The notes: a model not told the origin generated them from the sequence alone. Counted from the stretch's first letter, positions 1-9,044 are shown. The stretch: DNA of 62,882 nt from Nostoc sp. UCD121 (GCF_014222285.1 NZ_JACKZS010000020.1:1-62882); one strand, 5' to 3'. Translations and numbers: made by a program.

Positions 1-168
1 TTGAACTCCGTTAATGAGTCTTTGAACTCCGTTAATGAGTCTTTGAACTCCGTTAATGAGTCTTTGAACTCCGTTAATGAGCCTTTGAACTCCTTTAATG
101 AGCCTTTGAACTCCGTTAATGAGTCTTTGAACTCCGTTAATGAGTCTTTGATACTCGTTAATGAGTCT
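1..168. repeat. 21-bp tandem repeat array, 8 copies, cut by left edge
   Basis: Eight head-to-tail 21-bp units run from the first base to 168. The consensus begins TTGAACTCCG and continues TTAATGAGTCT. Units 4, 5 and 8 carry a few substitutions and a ninth degenerates after 169. The unit is divisible by three, so one frame stays open and would give a seven-residue repeat (SLNSVNE). I see no ATG or ribosome binding site and the left end is missing, so a non-coding array is more likely than a gene. Confidence 0.85.
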
Positions 169-201
169 TTATGCTCTTATTGATGCTGTATGTTAATAAA
201 A

Positions 202-1404
202 TTATTGCTTAAACAACGCCCAAGCCAAAAACCTCTCGGTATGATACAACGCTAATTGATTGCTCACACCGTTGAAAACTGCGTCAAAAGCGTGTTCTGC
301 CCAAGGAATTTGTAGAAAGACCGCAGTATTACCAGAGTTGTGTAAACTTTCATACATTTGTCTGCCAAATCGCGCTTCCACCAAATGGTCACGACTGCCG
401 TAAATTAATAAAGTTGGTGGTAAAGGGTGCGTCAAGTAATTTATCGGTGAAGCAATTTTATACTGATTAGGCAATTCTTCTAATGAACCACCGAGAAATG
501 CTTTTAAAACAGCGCGGGTGTTAATAGGATCGGGAACTGGTGGCGTTTTATATCCTTCAGGCAAGTTAACAGGCCCGTAATAGTTAATTACAGCCCGAAT
601 GGGTGGTGCATCTGGTTGATAAGCCGCTAGCATTGCTAGGTGCGCTCCCGCCGAACGTCCTATAAGTACCATCCGTTCTGGATCGGCTTCATAACTTGCT
701 GCATTTTTGCGAATAAAATTTAAGGCTGTACGCACGTCATCTAACTGAGTTGGAAACTGATATTTAGGTGCGTGTCGATAGTCGATCGCAAATACTGTAT
801 ATCCCTGATAAGCGATATATTGATTAAACTCAGAATTGGCATGAGGGTTTCCATATTGCCAAGCTCCACCATAAATTACTACCACTGCTGGATATTTCCC
901 TGCCTCTGGAGGTTGGTAAACTTCCATTTTTAAAGGCACTCCCGCAGGAGAGGCAAAAAGAATATCTTTTTGATAACGGATTTTACCTAATGCAATACCC
1001 CGAAAAGAATTAACTAAATCAAAGGGATGGGTTTGCATTTTAGCCCTTACTTGGACTGGAATTTGCTCTAGATAATCCGTTCCCAAACCTTGCTTCATTG
1101 CTTTATCCATCTGCATTTGAGTCAGGGGAATATTTGCCAGCACCCATACACAAAGTAGCAATCCTATTGAACTGAAAATGCAAGATAAACGCCGTATTTT
1201 ATAGCGGCGAATGCAGAAAAAAGAAAGCAATAAAGAGAATGAATTTAATAACAATAACCAAGGACTGACTTCTGGCGCTCCCACCGCTAGCGTGAGTAAA
1301 GACATATTTGGAGCCGGAAGAAGAATCCAAGAACTGAGAAATAGACTTGTAAAACTTAGTAATAATACAAGCCATGAAAAAACTATTTGGGGTTTGGGAA
1401 ACAT
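202..1404 (-). CDS. Membrane-anchored alpha/beta hydrolase (esterase/lipase, BD-FAE-like)
   Basis: The 400-aa product starts with about three hydrophobic segments (residues 8-30, 45-65, 75-93) and continues into an alpha/beta hydrolase domain. Visible landmarks are the oxyanion motif YGGAW near 180, the nucleophile elbow GRSAG near 250, an acid in GSRDHLVE near 336 and the histidine in EHAFD near 373. This order and the GGAW motif fit the carboxylesterase/BD-FAE group, which cleaves ester bonds of small or lipid substrates. The N-terminal membrane part suggests that the catalytic domain is attached to a membrane. The physiological substrate cannot be read from sequence. It stands alone, convergent with nothing on its 3' side except the tandem repeat. 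Confidence 0.8.
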   Translation of the reverse strand: MFPKPQIVFSWLVLLLSFTSLFLSSWILLPAPNMSLLTLAVGAPEVSPWLLLLNSFSLLLSFFCIRRYKIRRLSCIFSSIGLLLCVWVLANIPLTQMQMDKAMKQGLGTDYLEQIPVQVRAKMQTHPFDLVNSFRGIALGKIRYQKDILFASPAGVPLKMEVYQPPEAGKYPAVVVIYGGAWQYGNPHANSEFNQYIAYQGYTVFAIDYRHAPKYQFPTQLDDVRTALNFIRKNAASYEADPERMVLIGRSAGAHLAMLAAYQPDAPPIRAVINYYGPVNLPEGYKTPPVPDPINTRAVLKAFLGGSLEELPNQYKIASPINYLTHPLPPTLLIYGSRDHLVEARFGRQMYESLHNSGNTAVFLQIPWAEHAFDAVFNGVSNQLALYHTERFLAWALFKQ

Positions 1405-1577
1405 AAATTAGAATGCGGTAATAATGACTGCAAAGCAAATAAATTAGCCCTGGCGAATGGAATATCGCGGCTACACAAACATTCGCCCTTGGCGTTACCG
1501 TTAGCAATAAATAAGGGCAGAGGGCACAAGGAAATTTTGATTCCTGCCTCCTGCCTCCTACCTTCTTCAATTCTCTA

Positions 1578-2462
1578 TCAACTTAAACCCAAATGCTTTT
1601 GCAAAGCTTGGCGCATTACTTCTACAGGAACATTTTCTTGCTGCAACCAAATTTTTAATGCTGCTACCCCTTGCTGGACTAGCATTTCTAAGCCATCGAT
1701 GGCAATTGCACCTTGTTTTTCAGCTTGCTCTAGAAATTGCGTCGGCTTAGGGATATATATTAAATCGTAAGCGATCGCACCTGTTGGTAAATTCGCTATT
1801 TCCTCTCCACTCAAAGGCGACTCATCAACCTTGGGATACATTCCTATGGGGGTTGTGTTTACCAGCAGATTAGCTTGGGGAATTAGCTTTGAAAGTTCCT
1901 CCCATTGGTGAACTTGCAAATTTTCACTTATAGGTGAATTGCTCCAACTATCGCGGAATTCTTGTAATCTCTGCACATTCCGCCCAACAACATGAATTTT
2001 GGCAAAACCTAGTTGGTGACAACCTGCTACAACTGCTCTGGCTGCGCCACCATTGCCTAAAATTACTGCTATTTTCTGACTCCAATCTTGCTTATAGGTT
2101 GTCTGTAAAGGGGCGATAAATCCTTCTATATCTGTGTTTGTCCCCACCCATTGGTTATTTTGGCGACTAACTGTATTCACAGCCCCTATCATTTGAGCAA
2201 GAGGAGTAATTTCTGAGAGCAGGGGCATGATTGCCTGTTTGTGGGGGATTGTAACACTAAAGCCGACAACACCAATAGCGGCAAAGCCTGCGATCGCTAC
2301 TTCTAAATTCTCTGGTGCTATGGGAAAGGGAAGATAAACATAATCTAATCCTAAATTAGCGATCGCAGCATTATGCATTGCTGGCGACAGCGAATGTTCT
2401 ACCGGATGTCCAATTACCCCTAGCAGTTTAGTTTTACCTGTAATCAATTTGTCATTTGCCAT
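1578..2462 (-). CDS. aroE: Shikimate dehydrogenase
   Basis: The 294-aa product matches AroE throughout. It reduces 3-dehydroshikimate to shikimate with NADPH in the cytoplasmic shikimate pathway. The substrate-binding SLSPAMHN segment is near residues 24-31, the catalytic lysine lies in IPHKQA near 75, NTDIEGF follows near 107, and the Rossmann glycine motif GNGGAARA is near 136. Length is normal for the family. ATG at 2462 is the start. The upstream neighbour is a small membrane protein gene on the same strand, about 90 bp away. A second shikimate/aromatic gene, aroH, is far away at 41389, so there is no aro operon here. Confidence 0.95.
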   Translation of the reverse strand: MANDKLITGKTKLLGVIGHPVEHSLSPAMHNAAIANLGLDYVYLPFPIAPENLEVAIAGFAAIGVVGFSVTIPHKQAIMPLLSEITPLAQMIGAVNTVSRQNNQWVGTNTDIEGFIAPLQTTYKQDWSQKIAVILGNGGAARAVVAGCHQLGFAKIHVVGRNVQRLQEFRDSWSNSPISENLQVHQWEELSKLIPQANLLVNTTPIGMYPKVDESPLSGEEIANLPTGAIAYDLIYIPKPTQFLEQAEKQGAIAIDGLEMLVQQGVAALKIWLQQENVPVEVMRQALQKHLGLS

Positions 2463-2552
2463 TTGTCAATAAATCAGTAGTGATTTCTCCCTGCTAAATT
2501 CTTATAACGCAAGGATTCCAGTCTTTATTATCACTACATATTTACCCAATTC

Positions 2553-2705
2553 TCACACATCACGGGCTTTGAAAAAATTGTAAATGGCAAGCGCAATCGC
2601 TATAAGTAATACTGCATGAATTAAATTTCCAGCAATATGAAGTAATAATCCTAATGCCCAAAAAGCAACCAGTACAACAACAATACCCCAAAGTATGCCT
2701 AACAT
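2553..2705 (-). CDS. Small membrane protein, lmo0937 family
   Basis: This 50-residue ORF starts with ATG at 2705. It encodes a nearly entirely hydrophobic peptide with two membrane segments (about residues 3-22 and 25-43), a conserved-looking LLHIAGNLIH middle and a basic end (FFKARDV). Size, order and the I-H-x-L pattern fit the lmo0937/DUF5670 family of tiny membrane proteins, which is widespread in bacteria and of unknown function. It is shorter than a 60-residue ORF cutoff and easily missed. The call rests on recognition of the overall pattern, not on a search. Confidence 0.7.
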   Translation of the reverse strand: MLGILWGIVVVLVAFWALGLLLHIAGNLIHAVLLIAIALAIYNFFKARDV

Positions 2706-3028
2706 ATATTTACTTTTAGTAAAGTGATTTTTATTTGTTCAGATATTTTATCGTCTAACTTGAGTTTTATCCTATCACCTGAAGATAGATTGGGAAATTT
2801 AAATCATCTTTCTTAAGAAGTAATTTGAAAGTATTTATTGTTTTTGAATAGCTAGATTTATATACTCATGCCATACAGGAGCGGCACTTTCAAAATTCAA
2901 AATTACAATCCCCATAAATAATTTTAGGGGCTTGTATCTTTTTCTTTTCAGGTCAAGGGTCAAAAGTCAAAAGCTAACCCTCTGCTCTACACTACAATTA
3001 TTAAAGCTACTTAACAATTCTTTGAATC
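2706..3028. other. Intergenic gap between divergent genes
   Basis: This gap of 323 bp separates the lmo0937-type gene from the plus-strand hydrolase gene. It is AT-rich and includes short direct repeats (TTCAAAATTCAAAATT near 2890 and GGTCAAGGGTCAAAAGTCAAAAG near 2951). It should hold the promoters of both genes, but I do not see a convincing -35/-10 pair. Confidence 0.4.
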
Positions 3029-3955
3029 ATGCAGGCAACTACAGCCCCAATTCCTGGTAAATATTGGCAGTGGCGTGGGCACAACGTTTACTATGTGCGT
3101 GCGGGAGAGAAGCAAGCGCAACGTCCGCCGTTGCTTTTGGTACATGGATTTGGTGCTTCCACAGACCACTGGCGCAAGAATATCACCGGATTGTGTCAAG
3201 ATTTTGAAGTATTTGCGATCGATCTTTTAGGATTTGGGCGATCGGCAAAACCAAAATTGCAGTACAGTGGCGACTTGTGGCGCGATCAACTCCATGATTT
3301 TATCAGTGAAGTAATTGGTCAAAAAGCAGTATTAGCGGGTAATTCCCTTGGTGGCTACGCTGGCTTGTGTGTTGCAGCACAGCGTCCTGACAGTGCTGCT
3401 GGTTTAGTTTTACTCAATAGCGCCGGGCCTTTTAGCGAAAGGCAGCCGACACCTGAGCCTGAAGCTTTACAATCAGAAATTCAGCCTCCCAAACAATCGG
3501 CTAATTTGCAAAAACTTCTTGGTGACGGCACTAAGTGGATTTTTCAACAACCTTTAGCCCAGTTTTTGTTATTTCAGTACGTGCGACAACGTTGGGTAAT
3601 TCGCCAAACTCTAGAAAAAGTTTATCTTGACAAGAGTGCCATTACAGACCAATTAATAGAAGAAATTTCTCGCCCTGCTTACGATCCTGGTGCGTTGGAT
3701 GTGTTTGTTTCAGTCTTTAGCACTCCTCAAGGGGAAAAAGTTGATGTGCTACTAAAGCAATTAACTTGTCCTCTATTAATGTTGTGGGGAGAAGCTGACC
3801 CTTGGATGAATGCTAGAGAACGTTCTCAAAAATTTCGTCAATATTATCCTGAACTCAGGGAACACTTTTTAACAGCCGGTCATTGTCCCCATGATGAAGT
3901 ACCGGATAGAGTAAATCAACTTTTAGGCGACTGGGTTTTGTCTATCAACAATTAA
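3029..3955 (+). CDS. Alpha/beta fold hydrolase
   Basis: The 308-aa soluble protein carries the classical alpha/beta hydrolase landmarks: HGFGAS at about 39-44, nucleophile elbow GNSLGG at about 104-109, a WGEADPW acid turn near 255 and a histidine in AGHCPHDE near 283. The KYWQWRGHNVYYVRAG opening is typical of the cyanobacterial and plastid hydrolases often annotated as pheophytinase- or epoxide-hydrolase-like. Substrate is unknown. It has its own promoter region and is followed by a possible terminator. Confidence 0.85.
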   Translation: MQATTAPIPGKYWQWRGHNVYYVRAGEKQAQRPPLLLVHGFGASTDHWRKNITGLCQDFEVFAIDLLGFGRSAKPKLQYSGDLWRDQLHDFISEVIGQKAVLAGNSLGGYAGLCVAAQRPDSAAGLVLLNSAGPFSERQPTPEPEALQSEIQPPKQSANLQKLLGDGTKWIFQQPLAQFLLFQYVRQRWVIRQTLEKVYLDKSAITDQLIEEISRPAYDPGALDVFVSVFSTPQGEKVDVLLKQLTCPLLMLWGEADPWMNARERSQKFRQYYPELREHFLTAGHCPHDEVPDRVNQLLGDWVLSINN

Positions 3956-3995
3956 TACTAACCTCTCACTGTCTTGAACTTGACTAAAGTGTGTC

Positions 3996-4055
3996 CCTCT
4001 CCGATTCCGAGAAGGATAAATTTTAGGTAGTCAAACCAGGGAGAGGTCTTTTTAT
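3996..4055 (+). terminator. Possible terminator after the hydrolase gene
   Basis: CCTCTCC at 3996-4002 can pair with GGAGAGG at 4040-4046, which is followed by a T-rich stretch (TCTTTTTATC). The loop of about 37 nt is long, so this is a weak candidate. Confidence 0.3.
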
Positions 4056-4098
4056 CTTTGGGAAAGTTTGCAACGAACTGGCTCCCCTTCTTCCTTAT

Positions 4099-4749
4099 TT
4101 AAAACAATCCCTCCGATTCAGCGAATGTACGCAAACGTGGTATACACTGGCGCTGATAAAAACTGCTTAACGTCGGAATTGACAAGCTAAACTCCTCAGA
4201 TAATTCTTTCCAGCTAACTTCAGGAGGCAGGCGTTTAAGAATTAACACCTGACAATTCACATCTGGTCGTCCTTTAATACAAGTACGGCGCAGTTCTCCT
4301 TCAGAATCGGTCTGAGCCCATGTTTCCAAGTCTTCCAGAATGGGAGGTGCTTGGGGGCTAGCGGGGAGGTTATCTATAGGATCAATTGTTTCGCTTGTTC
4401 CACCCGATGTAGACTGACGAACCCGAAGAGGCACTGTGGTGGCTTGTTCCCGGTTCTGGTTAATGTAAAAGTCTTGTAGTCTACGTTTTAGGTAAGCATT
4501 TAGCCAGGTGATGATACTTCCATAATTGGGGTCATAGATTTGACCAGTCAAGCCATCACAAACATTGCGGCAGAAATATAACCAAGTTTGTTGTAGTGCA
4601 TCTTGATAGTAGGGAGTACCCTCTCTCCAGAGTCTATTTGCTGTCAAGCGAATAATTTGCGTGAGCAGCTTCTGACGCTGAGGACTTCCAAGTGGGTGTC
4701 CACAGGCTTCGGTAACTAAGCGGCGTAGCTGTTCATCGAATTGAACCAT
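4099..4749 (-). CDS. Sigma-70-like RNA polymerase sigma factor family protein
   Basis: The 216-aa protein resembles small group-3/ECF-like sigma factors of filamentous cyanobacteria. An N-terminal helical part holds YYQDALQQTWLYFCRNV (region-2-like core binding, residues 46-62). This is followed by a Pro/Thr/Ser-rich linker (about 112-135) and a C-terminal region-4-like helix-turn-helix (VSWKELSEEFSLSIPTLSSFYQRQCIPRL). I infer a role in directing RNA polymerase to a small regulon. There is no adjacent anti-sigma gene. Start ATG is at 4749. A highly diverged, non-sigma DNA-binding function is possible. Confidence 0.65.
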   Translation of the reverse strand: MVQFDEQLRRLVTEACGHPLGSPQRQKLLTQIIRLTANRLWREGTPYYQDALQQTWLYFCRNVCDGLTGQIYDPNYGSIITWLNAYLKRRLQDFYINQNREQATTVPLRVRQSTSGGTSETIDPIDNLPASPQAPPILEDLETWAQTDSEGELRRTCIKGRPDVNCQVLILKRLPPEVSWKELSEEFSLSIPTLSSFYQRQCIPRLRTFAESEGLF

Positions 4750-4838
4750 GACAATCTTGAGGCAGAAAGCAAGAATATCTTAAGTATTGCGTATAACAAC
4801 GCCACAAAAAATTACCTTTCATCAAAATGCTGGGAATG

Positions 4839-4940
4839 GGGAATGGGCAAGAGGACTTGGGGACAAGGAGAATTGGGGACAAGGGGAAAGGCTTGTTTCA
4901 AGTTCTCACCTCTTGTCCCCTTGTCTCCCCTACCTCCTTG
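4839..4940. repeat. G-rich/C-rich imperfect inverted repeat
   Basis: The gap holds GGGGAATGGGCAAG-type repeats, then two copies of GGGGACAAGG (4859 and 4876). Opposite-strand counterparts follow (CTTGTCCCCTTGTCTCCCC at 4912-4930). The arms could form a large imperfect hairpin between divergent genes. This style of low-complexity spacer recurs across the window. Confidence 0.6.
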
Positions 4941-4964
4941 CTTCTTCTTCAGTCCTCAGTCGAC

Positions 4965-6341
4965 TTAATATAATCCCAGCCAAGAAAATAAATTTTCCCA
5001 CCAGGAATATGTCAGATTACCAACACTCAGTTTCATCTTGTTGCGAATGTCTTGGATCTTCCAATTTGTGAGTTTAGCCAGAGTTTGCGCCTCTTGTTCA
5101 AAACGCTTGGGCAAAGACCGCTTATATTCTCTACCCGCCTGACATTTGAGTTCTCCTTGGAACGGATGTTGTAAAACATAACGCCCTTGGAAAAATTCAC
5201 TGTTAGCAGTTTGTTGGAATATCAAGTCTTCAGGGAATTTGTCGCGGGTGTAACGGACATGCAATCGGGAGATGAAGACGCTACTGTTTGGAAAGGGACG
5301 ACGAAAGCGTGGGGATACTGGTACATTACTTCCAGAATTATCATCTAGCCAAAATACGCCTGCTTGCTTAAGCTCATCTGGGGTTAGAGGATCGGCAGAA
5401 CAGGGATCGCAACTACTCATATTCCAAGCGTATTCTAGAAAACCAACTTTCTTGTTTTCTTTGGTGTAGGCAGTTTGAAACATTGATTTGTAGAAATCAC
5501 CAAATTCATCTTTGACAAACAAGGGAACGTTTGTGTCAGAGGGGATTTTCACCGTCCGATAGTTAGTGATTTCTGCCTGTCCTTGGGGCGAGAGGATGTA
5601 GACAATCAAATCTTGCTCTGTCGTGGCATTGATCATGCCTAAACGAATCGGCAACATGAACTTGGGTGACTGGTAGGAAATTTGTAGCGGACGAAGGAAC
5701 TGGTAGCCAGATTTCTCGAATTTATCTAAGTTTACTTTGGCAACAAAGAATTTCATTGAGGAGCGGATATAGGGTTTTAGTAACTGTTTCGCACCTCTAG
5801 GAATTTTATAGCCACTGCGTTGGAGCCAAGTTTCTAGCCCGCCAGATTCTTTAGCACTAAGGATCACGATGTCGTATTCGCCGACGTTGAAACGTGCTTC
5901 AACTGTTACACCCAAACTAGCATCACTGCTTCTCTTACGCGCTGACTCATTGCTTGCTGCTGGCGCTGGTGCTGCTGATAATTCTTGGGGGTAAACTGGG
6001 GCACAAGGATCTGGATCAAAATATTCAACCAATCGCGGCGCACTAAAAGCATCTAAGCGTTCGATAATCTTAGTTTCAGTCACACGAACTTGTTCTTTTT
6101 GCAGCACCGTTGGCACTGGTACTACCATCGCAAAATCTTTAACTTCGCCTTGAAAATCGTTTGCCATTGTTAGGACGGTGCGATCGCCATCTCGCGCTAT
6201 CACCACCTGAGAAGCTTTGTTATACAGTTTTGTATCAGCTTTAGCTACATAAAATCCACAAAATGCCCAAGCTGCTGGTGCAAAGCAGAAAACAGCTACG
6301 ATTGCCAACAATAATGGCGTTAAAATTCGAAAAAATTTCAT
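4965..6341 (-). CDS. DUF2330 domain protein, exported
   Basis: The 458-aa product begins with a clear signal peptide (residues 1-26, ending AAWA before FCGFYV) and continues as the DUF2330 domain (early CGFYVAKAD motif, DRTVLTMANDFQG, MVVPVP). It is predicted to be periplasmic or attached to the outside of the membrane. Family function is unknown. It lies 20 bp downstream of, and on the same strand as, the RnfD-like membrane gene, so the two are almost certainly co-transcribed and probably work together. Several cysteines are present (CGFY near 28, CAPVYP, SSCDPCSADP). They could form disulfides or bind a metal. Confidence 0.8.
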   Translation of the reverse strand: MKFFRILTPLLLAIVAVFCFAPAAWAFCGFYVAKADTKLYNKASQVVIARDGDRTVLTMANDFQGEVKDFAMVVPVPTVLQKEQVRVTETKIIERLDAFSAPRLVEYFDPDPCAPVYPQELSAAPAPAASNESARKRSSDASLGVTVEARFNVGEYDIVILSAKESGGLETWLQRSGYKIPRGAKQLLKPYIRSSMKFFVAKVNLDKFEKSGYQFLRPLQISYQSPKFMLPIRLGMINATTEQDLIVYILSPQGQAEITNYRTVKIPSDTNVPLFVKDEFGDFYKSMFQTAYTKENKKVGFLEYAWNMSSCDPCSADPLTPDELKQAGVFWLDDNSGSNVPVSPRFRRPFPNSSVFISRLHVRYTRDKFPEDLIFQQTANSEFFQGRYVLQHPFQGELKCQAGREYKRSLPKRFEQEAQTLAKLTNWKIQDIRNKMKLSVGNLTYSWWENLFSWLGLY

Positions 6342-6361
6342 TATTTTATACCTCTATTTTT

Positions 6362-7192
6362 TTAATGTTGAGAGACGTTACATTGCAATGTCTCTACATC
6401 TGTTTCTCTTTCTTGCCAAGAAAACCTTGGGGCTAACCAGAGAACATCTATCAGGATGGTCAATGGCGCAAGGGCAAACAGCGCCCAGAAAACTGCTGTG
6501 GAAATAAAGAAATAATTCCGCAGAATAAAAGTTAATCCGGCGATGCAGATTGCCCAAACTACACGCCCAATTCGGGAATTGGGAATCGATCGCGGATCTG
6601 TAATCATAAATAGGGCAAACAGCAGCAAAGACCCACTCATCAATCGATGCCAGTAAACATCCCAAGTCCAACCCAGCCAAAGATTACGAATCGCCTCTAG
6701 CAAGGCGTAGGAACCTAAAAAAGCTGCTGTGGTGTCCCAGCGACCAACGCGCTGTAAAATCATGCCGCCAGTGCCGGCAAATAATAGCCCATACCACCAC
6801 TCTTCACCCCATTGTCCAGGTGAAACCCAAGCATCGGGGGTCAAAATCAAGGCAGATATGATGCCAAAATTGGTAGGATTAAAGAAATGCTTATCGCCGA
6901 CTTGGAAGATAAATTTGCTAGCGATCGCAATTGCTGCGGCTATTGCCATTGTCGTCCAGCAATCAGCCCGCAATAGCAGTCCCAGTCCTAGAGAGGTAAT
7001 TAAAGCACTGCGGAGATTTGCCATTTGTTCTTTGCCAGTCACTAATGACAATATCCATTGGGTTGCTAGACTTGTGGCGATCGCTACCCCAATTAACTCT
7101 GGCCGCAGCGTCCAATCTCTTGTACCGATTCCCAATACTAGGAACAAGCCGAGAAATAGAATTTGATAATCTCGTATATCTTTGAGCAACAT
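6362..7192 (-). CDS. RnfD/NqrB-like membrane protein
   Basis: The 276-aa polytopic membrane protein has about eight to nine hydrophobic segments and the RnfD-type KHFFNPTNFGI motif near residue 103. RnfD and NqrB are the membrane subunits of ion-pumping electron-transport complexes and carry covalent FMN on a Thr of an SGAT motif. I do not see that SGAT motif here, and no other rnf/nqr subunits are in the window. The role may therefore differ from the classic complex. ATG at 7192 has AAGGATTA just upstream. The last 11 codons are formed by a short palindromic repeat (6371-6395). The downstream partner is the DUF2330 gene. Confidence 0.75.
   Translation of the reverse strand: MLLKDIRDYQILFLGLFLVLGIGTRDWTLRPELIGVAIATSLATQWILSLVTGKEQMANLRSALITSLGLGLLLRADCWTTMAIAAAIAIASKFIFQVGDKHFFNPTNFGIISALILTPDAWVSPGQWGEEWWYGLLFAGTGGMILQRVGRWDTTAAFLGSYALLEAIRNLWLGWTWDVYWHRLMSGSLLLFALFMITDPRSIPNSRIGRVVWAICIAGLTFILRNYFFISTAVFWALFALAPLTILIDVLWLAPRFSWQERETDVETLQCNVSQH
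6371..6395. repeat. Short palindrome forming the 3' end of the RnfD-like gene
   Basis: AGAGAC at 6371 pairs with GTCTCT at 6390, and ACATTG with CAATGT, with three extra bases (GTT) as a bulge. It belongs to the same GTAGAGA...TCTCTAC palindrome family seen at 18481, 36379, 38317 and 50475. Confidence 0.65.
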
Positions 7193-7387
7193 TAATCCTT
7201 CAATACCGGGATTACCCGTAGATTTGTCATCAATCTAGACGAGTGCTAGCTCAAATAGTAATCCTGTTACAGATTTTGTTACAAAGACTGACTTACCAGA
7301 TGTAAATTACCATTTAAGAACTTGTCGCAGACATCGTAGTTTCGCAAGCAACACCTATAAAAAGTTGTCAGCAGCAGATAAACGCAA

Positions 7388-8065
7388 ATGCAGCTAGCTC
7401 CTCTGTTCCCAATTTTCTATCGCATTCTCCAACCGAGTTTTCCCAATTGCCTTTGGGGTGGAAATCCCCATACTAAAGCGATCGCATTAACGTTTGATGA
7501 TGGGCCCCATCCTCAATACACACCCGAAGTTTTGGCAGTATTGGATCGCTACAACATTACAGCTAGTTTTTTTTGGTTGGGTGTTTGCGTCAACCGTTCA
7601 CCAGCGATCGCCAAAGCTGTTAGCGATCGCGGCCACTGGATCGGATTGCATGGCTACGATCATCGCTCTTTTCCCATGCTTTCCCTCAATGAATTGAAGG
7701 ATAGTTTAGAAAAAACCCAAGTTGCCATCTACAATGCCTGCAATCTACAACCCGAACAAGTAAGGGATGTCCGTCCCCCCAATGGTTTATTTACACCTGC
7801 TACTTTAAAATTGTTTTCCCAGTGGAATTACCGTTCAGTTATGTGGAGCGTTGTACCAGAAGATTGGGTACGACCAGGGATCACCACTGTGGTAGAGCGA
7901 ATTATGCAGCAGGTCAAAAATGGTTCTTTGATTGTCTTACATGATGGTGCTTGCGGTGGACAAGATGTTGCTGCCACAATCCAAATTCTCATTCCGCAAC
8001 TGCTACAACAAGGTTATGAGTTTGTAACTGTTGATACTCTATGGCAGCAAGCTAAGACTGAGTAA
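7388..8065 (+). CDS. Polysaccharide deacetylase (NodB homology, CE4)
   Basis: The 225-aa product shows the CE4 motifs in order: TFDDGP at 35-40 (catalytic Asp37 and metal-binding Asp38), HGYDH at 88-92 (metal His pair), RPPNG at 129-133 and LHDG at 184-187. The enzyme removes N- or O-acetyl groups from peptidoglycan, chitin-like or exopolysaccharide substrates. There is no clear signal peptide, only a mildly hydrophobic N-terminus, so location is uncertain. It is divergent from the RnfD-like gene with a 195-bp shared promoter region, and lies 43 bp upstream of the kinase/HIRAN pair. Confidence 0.9.
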   Translation: MQLAPLFPIFYRILQPSFPNCLWGGNPHTKAIALTFDDGPHPQYTPEVLAVLDRYNITASFFWLGVCVNRSPAIAKAVSDRGHWIGLHGYDHRSFPMLSLNELKDSLEKTQVAIYNACNLQPEQVRDVRPPNGLFTPATLKLFSQWNYRSVMWSVVPEDWVRPGITTVVERIMQQVKNGSLIVLHDGACGGQDVAATIQILIPQLLQQGYEFVTVDTLWQQAKTE

Positions 8066-8108
8066 ATGGGGATTTCAGCAACTTGTTGGGAAGATTTCAA
8101 GATAAATT

Positions 8109-9044
8109 ATGGCAAAGCATTTTCCTATCATTGAGGTTCCCCCAGATGCTCCTGAGGATATTGAGGATTTGGGAACAAAAGAAAAGTTCTGGTTCCATCA
8201 CCAGGATTTAGGTCTTTGTCTCTACAAGAAAGCTAGACCAAATACAGGAGAAGATTGGTCAGAGAAGATTGCATCTGAGTTGTCCGATTTACTAGAGCTA
8301 CCCCATGCTGATTATGAACTAGCTACATTTAATAGCGAGAGAGGAACTATTTCACCATCATTTTTACCTGAAGATAAAAGTGTACCTGAAGAGGAAAGGG
8401 TTCCCCTTAGTAGGCTTACCCTTGGCAACGAGATTCTAGCGGGAGTAGTGTCTAACTATCCAAAATACTCAAAAAACCCATCTCAACACACAATCGATAT
8501 TGTATTTAATGCTATTGGAGATTCTTCGGTAAATCTGCCTCTCAATTGGACACCACCGCATGGCATTATGACTGCCGTGCATACTTTTGTTGGATACTTA
8601 TTGTTAGATGCTTGGATAGGCAACTCTGATCGACACCATGAAAACTGGGCTGTCATCAGTTTGGAAGAGAAAATTTATTTAGCACCAACTTATGACCATG
8701 CCTCTAGCATGGGTAGGGAATTGCTAGATGAAAAACGACATTTAAAGCTTAACAATAAATCTGTCGCGGGGTATGCGGAAAAATGTAATTCTGTACTTTA
8801 TGCTAGTGTTGATGATAGAAAACCTCTCAAGGCTGTTGATGCGTTTCGTGAAGCTCAACAGCGTTATCCAAATGCAGCAAGAGTATGGTTGGATAATTTA
8901 GCAAGGGTGTCAAGCAATGATACGTTAGATATTTGTAGGCGTATCCCATCAGAACGCATATCGCAAACAGCAATTGAATTTGCACAGAAAATATTAGAAT
9001 TCAATCAAAGCAGGCTACTGAAACTGCAAGACACCCTACTATGA
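8109..9044 (+). CDS. HipA-like kinase domain protein
   Basis: The 311-aa protein resembles the C-terminal kinase half of HipA/CtkA-type serine kinases. Visible residues are a nucleotide-binding lysine in LYKKARP (K40/K41) and a partner glutamate in KIASELSDLL (E57). The catalytic loop is GNSDRHHENW (D174, N179), and a DFG-equivalent YDHASS has D196. It lacks the HipA N-terminal subdomain. The next gene overlaps its stop by 4 bp (ATGA) and begins with a region that looks like that missing subdomain, so the pair may be a split HipA. Likely role: protein phosphorylation in a toxin-antitoxin or stress module. No HipB-type repressor gene is adjacent. The substrate is unknown. Confidence 0.7.
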   Translation: MAKHFPIIEVPPDAPEDIEDLGTKEKFWFHHQDLGLCLYKKARPNTGEDWSEKIASELSDLLELPHADYELATFNSERGTISPSFLPEDKSVPEEERVPLSRLTLGNEILAGVVSNYPKYSKNPSQHTIDIVFNAIGDSSVNLPLNWTPPHGIMTAVHTFVGYLLLDAWIGNSDRHHENWAVISLEEKIYLAPTYDHASSMGRELLDEKRHLKLNNKSVAGYAEKCNSVLYASVDDRKPLKAVDAFREAQQRYPNAARVWLDNLARVSSNDTLDICRRIPSERISQTAIEFAQKILEFNQSRLLKLQDTLL

